DNA from: Daphnia pulex
Taxonomy: Eukaryota > Arthropoda > Branchiopoda > Diplostraca > Daphniidae
Assembly: GCF_021134715.1 (NCBI RefSeq)
Contig: NC_060017.1
Coordinates: 372,001-436,000 of the forward strand
Direction: 5' to 3'
DNA: 64,000 nt
Position 1 is the stretch's first letter. The number at the start of each line of letters is the position of its first letter. Positions 13,150 through 23,791 of the stretch are shown here, one piece after another. Below the pieces are notes generated by a model. That model did no database searches. It saw only the letters and a program-made list of their open reading frames with translations, and was not told the origin of the DNA. A program made the translations under genes and the position numbers.

Positions 13150-14411
13150 TTAACAATATTCCCAGTCTTGATGGTCGACTGGTCGACAAGCTAGGGGGCA
13201 TTTCTCTGGGGCAATCCAGCGGCCTTGAAAGTTATCTGACACGAAGGAGTTGTTCTCTCGTTTGGTGGGAAAAGGATAAGTAGGCAACGCATTCCAATTC
13301 TCCATACAGTTATAGCTATCGTGAGCCACCTATTATGACGATATAATTAACTTTACAGGTTCTTCCAAATGTGAATATGTTCATAGTTACCACATCGTGC
13401 TTAACAGAGGGCCAGAAAATTTTAGAGAGGAGAATTTGATCCGTATCATATTTTTGGTTGTGTCCAAAATTTATCAAAACTCGCGTCAGGCCTTCTACAA
13501 GGTCCCTTCGTTGATATACTTTGACTCCGAACATACCTAATCATAAAGCGCACTTAGTAATTATTTCAACTGAATTATAAATTGTACGAGAGACCAGCAA
13601 GGATGCGGGCTTTATGAGCCTGGTGATCCCTCATCAAGTGAAAGGTGTAATTGAGTTGAATCCATTGCTGAATTGCGGCTACTTCTCGATTAGACACTGT
13701 AGCGTCTAAATCTCTGGTAAGTACTACATCAGCAAGCGGGTCCAACAACGGTAGAAATCTCCAAATTCGTCGATTGACATTGGAAACCTGTTCTCCGGTT
13801 ACTGGTCGGAAATCAGGATTTTTTTTCTTTCGCTTAGAAAGCCTTCTCCAAAGACTACCTACGTCGCACAAATCAACCCACGGGTAATCACAATATACAT
13901 CACATAATATCTTGCGTTCCTTTGTATCTACTTCTGTATTGTGATGTAGTCTCATGATCCACCCTGAAAACAATAAGAATTATTGTTTGAAATTGAGCAA
14001 ACGTTTAAAATAGAAGTTTAAAACATTTTTACCTGGAAGTAGTTGTTTGATTTTAATAGCGTTTTCACGAACAAACGAGAAATACCTCATCCCGTCCTTG
14101 TCAGCATTTCCAAAGAGAGAAAAAGAAACAATGTTTTGGTTTGGCCCTCGTTGAACAGCTTCCCCATTGCACCATGTATAGTCAACTTTTTCTTGGCGTA
14201 TTGACGTATTATTCCTCGAGCAAGGACAAGGGGAGAGATAAGAAAGTGCTTGCGAATCGGGAGGGAAAACTTGCATTGATTCCACATCAGTACGGGAAAC
14301 CAGATTTGAGCCAATCTTTTCAAAATGCCACATCGATACCAAATAAAAGGAGAACACTGCCAGGGTCACCAAAGGAATTTGAATTTTCCGAGGTCTGCTA
14401 CAAATTTCCAT
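13150..14411 (-). CDS. type II membrane protein with a DxD motif, probable Golgi glycosyltransferase-like enzyme
   Basis: Four exons (14411-14033, 13963-13595, 13536-13391, 13329-13150) give 357 residues in one continuous frame. A short basic N terminus is followed by a membrane segment (IQIPLVTLAVFSFYLVSMW, about residues 11-29), the layout of a Golgi type II enzyme. The luminal part carries VSFSLFGNADKDGMRYF, then a metal-binding-type DxD in VLTRDLDATVSNRE, then FGHNQKYDTDQILL. It ends in a Cys-rich tail (KCPLACRPVDHQDWEYC). The family seems common in cladocerans, but I cannot name an enzyme or substrate. The donor of intron 2 is GTCTCT, which is weak, yet it is the one that keeps the frame. 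It lies downstream of a fucosyltransferase on the same strand. Confidence 0.75.
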
Positions 14412-14693
14412 TTTACCATTTGAAAACTATGGGATTAAAAGAGAAACATACAGAATCTTTACATCGCTACGCGTCTAAACTTCATGAAGTTCTTTCAACG
14501 AATGGGAGGCTAGCGAAAATCACATTACTATTACACTTGCGGCACGGTCAACAACCCCATTAAATATAGTTATAGCCCGAGGATCCACGAAAAACGAAGA
14601 AGATTTAACTGACGCGGAATTTAACGTTTATACTGTTTAAATCAGTTAAAAATAATATGGAACTTAACAAAATGTGACGTTGCAAATTAAATT

Positions 14694-15899
14694 TTAAAAG
14701 ATTCCCCAGAAAATCCGAACACCTTTGAAACGAGGGCTTTTACACTGGGTTTTCTGGCTCCATCCTGCTGCCAGGTCGTGATAGATGGATTCAGTTTTGT
14801 TGTGATGTAATTTGTCACATAACGAACACAGGGCATTTGCAGCCAGAAAAGGGTATCTCTTTACTACTTGAAAATGAGGTTTCCACCAAAAATATTCGTT
14901 GTATAATTTGTCGTCAGAGGCCAACAGCTTGAGGTATTCGGCTAATTCTCGAGGACTATACTGTAATGCGTCAATGTACGAATGAGGTGGTGCGATGGCT
15001 GAGTAATTCGCTCCTCCCATTACAATTGGGATGATTCGACGTTGTAGGACGTCGAAAAACTTTTCAGTTACATAATCGTTACAGAAAGAATTTTCAAAGG
15101 CGAGGTAGAACTTGTAGCTGCTATCAAGCAAGTCGTAACATGGCTCAGTAGACAAAAAGGCACTTTCGTTCATTGGGCAACGAAGCGAATAGCAACCGCC
15201 ATAGATATCCACTGGGATGTATTGGCGCATGATGGTGACGTATTTTTCTCGGCGACTTTGTGTGAAGCAGTGCGAAACAAACCACGCAACCAATTTTGTT
15301 TTGCCAGCCGCAAAATTCTCACCATTCTTGGTCGATTGTATATATGCTTTACGAGTGTGGTGTGTAGCCGGGGCAGATGGCAAAGGGATTATTTCACCAT
15401 AGTGATAGCGAATATCCGCGTGAGTTGCGTACGACATTGTCCAATTAAATCGACGATTAAAAAGTTTAACTTCCTCACCGATGTAGGTTGGTGGCTCTTG
15501 GGAAAAGAAAATGTAACGCTGTTCCGGTCGTCTGTGTTCGTCTACTGGAAACTTGTAAAGAGAGAGCGGTGGCATATTAAATATTATACTGTCAAATTGG
15601 TGTAGGGGAGCCCAAGTTCGGTTTTTCGTAATGAAACAATTATTTATCGGGCAATGATGACTAGTGAAAGTATCGGCTCCTTCTCCGAAAACCTCCAGCT
15701 CAAAACGTGAGTATGGGTTCCAAATTAAAATCGTTTTCGTAGAACTATTGATGAGACTCAATGTCTGAGTCAATGATGGAAAATTAGGAGTTGGCCATGT
15801 TGCCTGATAAAAACCTACAAAGAGGATAAATGTTATTGAAATGACAAAAATCCGCTTAACCGATCGGGAAACGTAGTTTGCTTGGCGAACTAATTCCAT
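14694..15899 (-). CDS. alpha-(1,3)-fucosyltransferase (GT10 family)
   Basis: This single-exon gene of 401 residues begins MELVRQANYVSRSVKR, then a membrane anchor (IFVISITFILFVGFY, about residues 17-31) typical of Golgi fucosyltransferases. The GT10 donor-binding signature is clear as FYLAFENSFCNDYVTEK, followed by FFDVLQRRIIPIVMGGANY. Upstream, FFSQEPPTYIG and FNWTMSYATHADIRYHYG match the acceptor-side part of the family. The enzyme would transfer fucose from GDP-fucose to N-acetylglucosamine on glycans, for example core alpha-1,3 fucosylation. It closely resembles the arthropod 'alpha-(1,3)-fucosyltransferase C-like' group. There is no sign of decay. The ATG at 15899 is the only one that includes the anchor. 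Confidence 0.92.
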   Translation of the reverse strand: MELVRQANYVSRSVKRIFVISITFILFVGFYQATWPTPNFPSLTQTLSLINSSTKTILIWNPYSRFELEVFGEGADTFTSHHCPINNCFITKNRTWAPLHQFDSIIFNMPPLSLYKFPVDEHRRPEQRYIFFSQEPPTYIGEEVKLFNRRFNWTMSYATHADIRYHYGEIIPLPSAPATHHTRKAYIQSTKNGENFAAGKTKLVAWFVSHCFTQSRREKYVTIMRQYIPVDIYGGCYSLRCPMNESAFLSTEPCYDLLDSSYKFYLAFENSFCNDYVTEKFFDVLQRRIIPIVMGGANYSAIAPPHSYIDALQYSPRELAEYLKLLASDDKLYNEYFWWKPHFQVVKRYPFLAANALCSLCDKLHHNKTESIYHDLAAGWSQKTQCKSPRFKGVRIFWGIF

Positions 15900-16494
15900 G
15901 GCAACGTCCCTGCGCGCAAAACAAAACTTTTTTTTAACACTGGATTTTTATCTGCCTTGCATTTTCGATAAGTAAAGGACAAGGTTAAAATTCGTCATCT
16001 CAGCATGGTCGCGGTCTAGAACGAAACTAACTAGTAAGGAAGTGAAACACGACACAAGCTACTCTAGAGATGAGCAGCCATGCGAGTATATTGGAGACTC
16101 CAGGCGATGGTAGGGTCAGTGAACCGAAGCGCTTTGTACTCCTTAACGCTGCCAGCGTTTTCTCTCAAATGATTCTACTTTTTGTGCAGGTGAATTACGA
16201 ATGGAATTAACTTGAAAACCAAAAAATAAAAAAAATAAAAAAAACTACTTTAACGCCCATATGGCCTCGATAAATTTTCCAATGTTTTTATGATATAGGA
16301 GAAAATCCAACACAATATGTCTGGACTTTGTGCCCCAATACCACAGACATTTTATTTCTTGATAAATCAAATCATACCATTATACGCTAACACTTCCACA
16401 CAAATTCGGTACATTGCTGGTTGTAACATAAAGGTGGCATGAAAACAAACAATAAGACTGGAACGACGGTGATTGGTGAATGCTACTAAACTAA
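15900..16494. other. intergenic
   Basis: This is the 5' region of the fucosyltransferase and the 3' region of GTF3C6. I see no further gene or repeat here. Confidence 0.4.
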
Positions 16495-16890
16495 TTAAAT
16501 TTTAGCGGAATCGGACACACGCGTTTCTTCGGGCAAACGGACGTCGGCAGAATTTTTCGATTGCTCTAACGGTTTAGCAAATGCTCGACTTACAACAAGT
16601 TTGGTGTTGGTTTTCCCATAGAATTCGAGTTTCTTTTCCAATTTTGTATCAAACAAGGTATCAGAAGGTGGCTCACCCTCAGCTTCTGTGAAGAAGAGTT
16701 CAGTTCCAATTGTGTCGTAGTATTTTCCTTCGTAAAGTTGATTTCCAATTTTAATTATGGGTTCATCAGTTTCCATGCCAAGTACTTTGATGGAAACATT
16801 TTCTTGATTCAAAGCATCACTCCCTGTGTTTCCAGCAAATTCTACCAAAATGTACTGTTCTTCAACTGTTTCTTCATATTCACTTTCCAT
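16495..16890 (-). CDS. GTF3C6: general transcription factor 3C subunit 6 (TFIIIC 35 kDa subunit)
   Basis: A single-exon gene of 131 residues. TFIIIC recruits TFIIIB and RNA polymerase III to tRNA genes, and this small subunit folds as a beta-barrel. The run EEQYILVEFAG, then IKVLGMETDEPIIKIGNQLY, then EGKYYDTIGTELFF parallels human GTF3C6 (QLVLVELSG / CKVLGIDTERPILQVDS / FAGEYEDTLGTCVIFEE, recalled from memory). The acidic N terminus is also shared. The length is shorter than in human (about 213 residues), mostly because the tail is reduced. Confidence 0.9.
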   Translation of the reverse strand: MESEYEETVEEQYILVEFAGNTGSDALNQENVSIKVLGMETDEPIIKIGNQLYEGKYYDTIGTELFFTEAEGEPPSDTLFDTKLEKKLEFYGKTNTKLVVSRAFAKPLEQSKNSADVRLPEETRVSDSAKI

Positions 16891-17036
16891 TTTTCTTTTT
16901 ACAATTCTTCTTCACAAGACTGTTAAATGAATGATTTTATTTAATTAAAGAACTGAACATTAAAGTGTCTGGAATATTATTTTACCCACCAAGTTATTAT
17001 TTTGAAATGTAGATGAGATACTGGTATTCCTCAAAG

Positions 17037-17434
17037 TTAGTATTGTTGAAATTGATTCAAATCCTCTTGCAAATTACAGCAGTATTTAAGGTAGACAGAT
17101 CGAAGACCTAAAAATATTTAACATTTCAGCAAAAACATTATTTTCATATTAATCAATGCAGTGTTATGAAAGTTTTGATGAAATTTATTTAATCTTTACC
17201 TGAGTACACAGCCACTCGATGTTTTAGGACGTACTGAAGTTTATGAAACCGAGGTTTTCTGGACAATCTTCTCAGCATAACCTGAAGTTCCAGGATTTTT
17301 TCATTTATTGAGGCCAAATGTTTCTTTGCTTCTTGCAACTTTCGTTGACGAGCTGCTATAGCTTCTTCACTTAGAACAACTTCTGATGGACCGTTGATAG
17401 CAAAATTAATCACGGGACGTTCAGCAACGTCCAT
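17037..17434 (-). CDS. small coiled-coil protein of unknown function
   Basis: Two exons (17434-17200 and 17107-17037) join in frame (CTCAG at the donor, TTTTTAG at the acceptor) to give 101 residues. The first part (MDVAERPVINFAINGPSEVV) is followed by a charged helix with heptad-like spacing (AARQRKLQEAKKHLASINEK) that would form a coiled coil. The C-terminal part is basic, then ends in CCNLQEDLNQFQQY. I do not recognise the family. It lies between GTF3C6 and borealin on the same strand. The clean splice sites and helical composition argue for a real gene. Confidence 0.6.
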
Positions 17435-18402
17435 TTCGTCTCACTTATTAAGACAAAAAAAAAGAATGAACATTTCCCCCAGAGGAAAAGGCGTATTCTG
17501 TTCTGTGTCTGTTCTGTTTTCTCCTCGATGACCTCCTGTGTTCCTGTTCTCCGAGCCGGAGTTGTCAGGTGTTCGCCAATAAACTTTCAAATCGCTATAA
17601 GAGATGGCGTTGTCGTCGAACGATTTTTTAAAACTTGAGTTTATATTTTTTTTAATCGTATTTTTATTTAGACGAATAAATGTTTACGTCATGATCAAGT
17701 ACTCACCACTGCAGATTCAGAAACACAAAGAAAAACCTGCTTCCATGAAACAGTACTTTTATGATAGTAAGTATCCTACGGTTTTAATTTATCCCACACT
17801 GAAGAACAAAAACTACCAGTGGGGGCTACCCGTCTGCTTGCAAGAGCTTATTCTCATTTTCAAGTTGGGAATAAAAATAAAAAATACCGACTAATAATCA
17901 TTTCTCCGTATCACATGCAAGGCGCATTTCTTTTCCTTGGCAAATAAAGATTTTTAGCACCAACATTTTCAAGTCTCTAATTCCAAAGCATTTCGTCGGC
18001 GCTTAATAAACCAGGGCACGAAATACGAAAGGTGTCACTATCAGGACAATTACTAACTAATCCCTTTTACTTATAGTTAGGTTTGCAAAATATAGTACAG
18101 TGAAATTTCAAAATTGTATTATGTGTGATTAAACACGAGTGGTTTACAGATAGAAAGACACAAGAATATTCTGTGTGATCAAAACGGAAATACAACGCGA
18201 AGAGCGAGAAAAAGAACACAGAAATCTATTATTTATTCTTTGCGCGACCTGTGATTTTTGTATGTTTTTTCGAAAGCTTTATAGGTATTTAATGTTTCTG
18301 GGTTGTTTTCAAAAAATGCAACGACCGATTCCTGGAAAAGCATTTGTAATCCGTTAAGTAGTTTTTAATTTTGGTATTGTGCAGATCATGATATTAACAC
18401 TG
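17435..18402. other. intergenic between the coiled-coil gene and borealin
   Basis: A plus-strand open frame at 17604-17894 (96 residues, hydrophobic N terminus) cannot be tied to any family and is not called. The sequence is otherwise AT-rich and featureless. Confidence 0.4.
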
Positions 18403-19378
18403 TTAATTTACCTCATCTCCTACTGCAGTCAATTTTCGTGCAGATAATTTTGATGGATTGCTTTCAACTGGGCTGCCCTTTTCGGAATACAATCTCTAGA
18501 AAAACAATTTAAAATACACACCATGAAAACAAAACTCAATATATTATGTTGTATGCACAATATTGTCATACCTCTCCTGGGATTTGAAGTCTTGTATTAA
18601 TTATATCACCAGTTGCTGGGTCAAATTTGGGTGTGAAGATGGGAATCTGAATATATCAATGTTAGTAATAATGAATTAATGATTAAAAATATGCTTGTAT
18701 GATAATAAAAGAATGAATGCCTTATTGTTTGCCAGTCTTGATGAGCTTCGTATTGCAGGAGTTTCCATTTTGGATGATCCTGAATTTTCAAATACATGAT
18801 TAACAATTTTGGAAAACTGATTAAATAATAGCATTACCAGTTGAAAGTGCAAAGTTGTGAGCATCGTGATTAGTTTCAATTGCTTTATCTGGTAAAGTGT
18901 TGGGAGTTTCTTGACTTTGATTTTTTCTTAATTTCTAAAAAATAAAAACTCATTGAAAATATAGAGTAAATGCATTCTCTGAAAGTGTGTACTATTTTAC
19001 ATACCAAATATTCACCCCATTTCATTTTCTTAACGTTTAATGGGATCTTCAAAATTGCACTAATAAATGGAAGAGTTAAACTCTCAATCATCCGTTGTTT
19101 GTTTTCGAGCATATCCTTTAAGGTCATTTCAACTGTTAAAAAAGTAAATGAGTTAAAATAATATTATCCAATACATTCATAGAACAAATTAGTCAATAAA
19201 CATTGTGACATAGCTTACCATTTCGGTCAAAGTCCTTCCTGAGAACAATTTTTTGTTTATCTTCATCAACGAACGTAGGAAAACGATTTTTCTTGTCCTT
19301 AGAAGAAGGAGGAGTGCTGCAAGACGAAGAATTGTCTTCTTGGTTTGTAACACTCGCTTTACGACGAATCCTTCCCAT
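18403..19378 (-). CDS. CDCA8: borealin (chromosomal passenger complex subunit)
   Basis: Borealin binds INCENP and survivin in a three-helix bundle and helps place Aurora B at centromeres. Six exons (19378-19219, 19132-19005, 18934-18838, 18779-18721, 18646-18572, 18495-18403) sum to 612 nt and give 203 residues. The N-terminal helix KDFDRNVEMTLKDMLENKQ and LKIPLNVKKMKWGEYL match human borealin KDFDREVEIRIKQIE / LRLPKALREMNWLDYF. The conserved FTPKFDP, then IPGERLYSEKGSPV, matches ITPRFDS, then AAGERIYNISGNGSP. Intron 4 has a GC donor (AAG|GCATTC); using it is what keeps the frame. The protein stops soon after the GSP motif and so lacks the C-terminal dimerisation region of human borealin (280 residues). 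The start codon lies about 150 bp from the large KDZ transposon. Confidence 0.9.
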
Positions 19379-19530
19379 CGTAAGTTTTTTTCACGATTTT
19401 TTGGCTCGACACTTTCCGTTCGGAATTCCAGAGGGAGAACACAATGGCAGAATTTTGAATGAATGGACGTTGCCACACGGATTTTTTCTTCGTAAATACA
19501 GCATTGCCACAAACGAAAAAGTCAAAATCG

Positions 19531-19652
19531 CAACTTGATCTCGGTCGTCTGGACGAACCCTACCGACTTTCATGGGTACGACATTTAGACGGTAGGGTTC
19601 GTCCAGACGACCCTAGGAACGGTAGCGCTCGTCGTGGCGGAGGGCTACAACA
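19531..19652 (+). repeat. left terminal inverted repeat of the KDZ element
   Basis: The 122-bp arm is the exact reverse complement of 27309-27430. Within the arm, 19544-19565 and 19590-19611 are themselves a perfect 22-bp inverted repeat with a 24-bp loop (stem begins GTCGTCTGGACGAACC), so each transposon end can form a hairpin or give a dimeric transposase a palindromic binding site. Confidence 0.93.
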
Positions 19653-19780
19653 CACTGCAGTGTGAATACGAATAGTGTAATGTAAACACACACAACCTAC
19701 GTGCTAATTAGTGAATTTTGTGTTATTCTCTTCTTTAGATGTAGTTGTAGATTAGAATCTGTTTTATCTTTATTATCATA

Positions 19781-21991
19781 ATGACAAGTGTTCCACCCGA
19801 GTTGGAAGGACCAACAGTAAATCCGGACTTTGATGAAGCCCAAACACAAACAGATAGGTTTGAGTATGGAAAAGGATACGATTTATCGTATTTTCAAGAT
19901 ATTAGGGTATGTTTGCATGAAATATGCTATTGTTTAAGTGACTTTTATATAGATTCTTTTGTTATAGGAGAAATATCAAGGAAGGAGGAATGTAAGACGG
20001 AGGAAAGTTCCACACCAGCAAGGCCTTGTTGAAACCACAACAACATATCCAACCCGCCCAGCACTTTGGTTAGATTTCAAAAAGTCAAAAACAACCTGCA
20101 GCTCCAGACGAGCATCAATCCACAACATTGTAAGTATAAAGGCGGTATAAAGACTAACATATTTCTGGTACATGTTATTTACACTTTGTAATTTTATGTT
20201 TTAGCAATCTAAAACAGCGATAGAAAATGGAATGGACCATTTTACTCTGTCAGCATCCCAAAATGTAAAAGAATGGTCCACTGATGTAAGTGGGTATGGT
20301 AATCTTGCAGGTGAATTCATGAAAACACAAGAATGTCATGATGCAGTAGACGCTTGGACTGCTTTGGTTAGAAAACATCAATGTAAGTCCATGTTTTGTT
20401 CTTATATAGACTTTTAATGACATGTATATTCTATTATAGTGAAAAGGGAAAAAGATTCAGAATGGATTGCCCATCACAAAGAAGCCGAGGATCAACGCAA
20501 GAGGAAACGTGTGGAAACCATTTACGGTAAAACTTCCGGTTGTTTGGCCGCAACAAGGACTGAGGCCGCTGCTTCTAACGCTAATCGGCATAGTAATGGA
20601 GGTAGAATCATGTCAATAGGTAATTCTTAAAGGTAGAACATTGTTAAGTCACAATAAATGTGGAGTACTATTGAAACTAAATAGGGTCCACTGCGCAGAT
20701 TTCAACTTTGGAATTGAATTGCCAAGAAGATGGTGTAGAACAAATCAGAAATACTCAGCACAGTCGTGGTAGCATGCAACTTTTGAGAGGAGGTAAGCCA
20801 GTAATTTGGTCTAGGAATTGTTTTTCAGTGTATTAATTTGAGTAACTATTTTATTCTAGCAGGACAGTTGACTGAAGCTGATCAACCAAATCAACAGCCT
20901 CCATTGCCGGCCACTCCTAGTCAAATCAATGTCGATCATTTTCATCAGCTTTCTCGTGAGCTTTCATTAATTCTTTTAAAGTTAAGTCCCAATGAATGTG
21001 GTGTACTATTGAAACTAAATAGGGTCCACTGCAGATACGCAGATTTCAACTTTGGAATTGAATTGCCAAGAAGATGGTGTAGTACAAATCAGCAATACTC
21101 AGCACATTCGTGGTAGCATGCAACTTTTGAGAGGAGGTAAGCCAGTAATTTAGTCTAGGAATTGTTTTTCAGTGTATTAATTTGAGTAACTATTTTATGC
21201 TAGCAGGACAGTTGGACGAAGATGATCCACCCAATCAACAGCCTCCATTGCCGGCCACTCCTAGTCAAATCAATGTCGATCATTTTCATCAGCTTTCTCG
21301 TGAGTTTTCATTCATTCTTTTAAAGTGTAGTCCCTATTAATGTGGTGTACCATTAAAACTTAATAGGGGCCAATGTGGACACGCAGGATTCATCTTTTGG
21401 ATTGGATTGCCAAGTGAATGGTGTAGTACAAGTCAGCAATACTCAGCGCAGTCATAGTAACATGCAACTTTTGAGTCGAGGTAAGCCAGTAATTTAGTCA
21501 ATGAATTGTATTTAAGTGTATTAATTTGAGTAACTATTTTATGCAAGCAGGACAGTTGGACGAAGATTATCCACCAAATCAACAGCCTCAATTAACGGCT
21601 AATATTTTTTCATCTATATCGTCTAATACCAATCGATCTACTTCGGTCAATGCCAAACCTGGAAGAGGCCGTTCGACCGGTAGCGGAACCGGATCGAGAA
21701 GAGGTAACAGAGGTTCTCAAATCCGGGCTGTTCCAGTTAGTGGAGAAGGTGTGACACGGAATTCGTATACTACAGCCTACTGCTACCAATCAATGTATTA
21801 TGCCCTGAAACCAAATTCAAGCCCACCAGAGGTATTATTTTGATGCACAATTTGATAATGCAAGTAGTTGCAAATTGTATTGTTTTATTTATTAAAATTT
21901 TCAGTACTACTTCATATCGAAAGGAAAGCTTCCGTCGCAGTATTCGATTACCATTGAACTTCAAAAAGCTCCTGTCTTAGCTAAATGTTAG
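19781..21991 (+). CDS. second gene of the KDZ transposon, unknown function
   Basis: A multi-exon plus-strand gene inside the transposon. The first exon starts MTSVPPELEGPTVNPDFDEA. The next exons begin about 19969, 20205 and 20440 and read EKYQGRRNVRRRKVPHQQG, TRPALWLDFKKSKTT, FTLSASQNVKEWSTDVSG, ECHDAVDAWTALVRKHQ and EWIAHHKEAEDQRKRKR, with GT/AG borders. A region of three repeated exon pairs follows (20640-21560). The last exons read RGRSTGSGTGSRRGNRGSQI, then YYFISKGKLPSQYS, and end at TAG 21989-21991. I know no domain in it. The basic patches and the low-complexity RG/SG-rich tail suggest nucleic-acid binding, perhaps as an accessory factor for the transposase; that is inference. Confidence 0.6.
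20640..21560 (+). repeat. three tandem copies of a ~342-bp exon-pair unit
   Basis: Units start near 20640, 20981 and 21324; the third is partial. Each holds an exon reading STLELNCQEDGV or a variant and a second exon reading AGQLTEADQPNQQPPLPATP or a variant, with the introns between them. Copies 1 and 2 are nearly identical; copy 3 has drifted. The units are probably internal duplications that lengthen the encoded protein by whole exons. Confidence 0.85.
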
Positions 21992-22629
21992 AGATGCGGA
22001 TGCGATAGAGATTCGGCTGAATTCCTCGCGTTTTTTTTATATTTTTTAAATATGATTTTTTTAAATATGCATATGTTATAATCAAGAAAGGTTGTTTGAA
22101 ACAGCTTGTGTTTTTTTAATAAAGTGACTTGCCAAAGTAGCTCGGTTATTTTTTTATCACTCATTCTGGAGCACTGGGCACCTGGCCAATTTTTAGTCTC
22201 AACGCTACATAAGTAGTTGACCCCCCTCCCTCCCCCCCCAGGTTGAGCCAATGTACTGTGATGAGCATAAAGAAGGAAAAACTATCTTTGAACAATTTAC
22301 CGTCTTACTAACTTGTGATGAACATAGGATTTTTCGCCATGATGATTGATGAAGTTCATTCCATCAGAACTGTGGCGGGTTCAAAACGATATGTATGCAT
22401 TGTAACTCCATTAAAATATATTTTGATAAATGAAGAATTCAATCAAAATAAGTAACGTAGTCACGTAGATATAAGTACGTATTCACCAATATAAAAAGTA
22501 CAAATCCCATCACAATCACGTATAATTTGTGGGGGGAAAAATCATTAGTACCGATCAAGTATTTCTTGGGAAGTCGTTTACCGCATGCAAGTAAATAAAA
22601 GTTTTTTATGCGTTTTTTCATTGTATTAT

Positions 22630-23650
22630 TAGCCAGCCGCATAATAGTGTGCGTGAAAATAAAAATTATTTCGCAGTGAATTACACATGCGTATGTTCAT
22701 ATTAGGCTTATTCTGAATTGATATTTCGATTCAGCATAAAAATCTGAGTCAGAGTTGTAAATTTCATTAATTTTGGTTGTCAGCCGCCCAGTAGCGCGCG
22801 TGAAAATAAAAAATTCGTTCGCAGTGAATTACACATGCGTATGTTCATATTAGGCTTATTCTGAATTGATATTTCGATTCAGCATAAAAATCTGAGTCAG
22901 AGTTGTAAATTTCATTAATTTTGGTTGTCAGCCGCCCAGTAGCGCGCGTGAAAATAAAAAATTCGTTCGCAGTGAATTACACATGCGTATGTTCATATTA
23001 GGCCGATTCTGAATTGATATTTCGATTCAGCGTAAAAAGCTGAGTCGGAATTGTAAATTTCATTAATTTTGGTTGTCAGCCGCCTAGTAGCGTGCGTGAA
23101 AATAAAAATTCGTTCACGGTTAATTACACAAACGTGTGTTCATTTAAGGCTAATTCTGACCAGATATTCCGATTCAGCGTCAAAAGTTGAGTTAGAGGTG
23201 TAATTTTCATTCATATTGGTGGTAGCCTGCGGGAGTTATTGGTTTACGACACTTTTTTTTTAAGGAAAAAAAGCGCAGTAACTCGCTTACAGTTACAGGG
23301 CGGACTTTTTTCAGTAAAACATTTGATCGCTAAAAACTAAATCCCGCAGGCTACTACCACAATGAATGAAAATTACACCTCTAACTCAACTTTTGACGCT
23401 GAATCGGAATATCAGGTCAGAATTAGCCTTAAATGAACACACGTTTGTGTAATTAACCGTGAACGAATTTTTATTTTCACGCACGCTACTATGCGGCTGA
23501 ACCACTAACATTAATAAAAATTACACCTCTAACTCAACTTTTGACGCTGAATCGTAATATCATGTCAGATTAAGTCTGATATCAACATAGGCATGTATAA
23601 TTAACTGCGAAATAATTTTATTTTCACGCGCACTCGGATAGGCCTATAGG
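22630..23650. repeat. 148-bp tandem and inverted repeat array nested in the KDZ element
   Basis: Four direct copies (anchors ACACATGCGTATGTTC at about 22683, 22831 and 22979, with a diverged fourth at 23126) are followed by a ~100-bp spacer and then two copies in the opposite orientation (about 23345-23490 and 23515-23650). The two halves form a large imperfect palindrome centred near 23290. Each unit carries the words CAGCCGCCCAGTAGCG and TCATTAATTTTGGTTGTC. It sits exactly between the 3' ends of the two transposon genes and may be a separate MITE-like insert or a structural part of the transposon. Confidence 0.8.
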
Positions 23651-23791
23651 GATGACGAATAATGTTAATGAAACAAATCAAAAACCTCATAATTATACTT
23701 TTATTCCCTTTCATCAATAGCTCCATTTCAAAAGTAGCCCTAATTACAGGATTTGCATAACTATATATAAGAGAGTTTCAAACGATCGATA

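Noticed and set aside
17604-17894. 96-codon plus-strand open frame
   Set aside because: AT-rich, no domain, no clear promoter; chance is more likely.
22630-23230. CRISPR-like array because of regular 148-bp spacing
   Set aside because: The units are near-identical over their whole length, with no unique spacers, and this is a eukaryotic genome.
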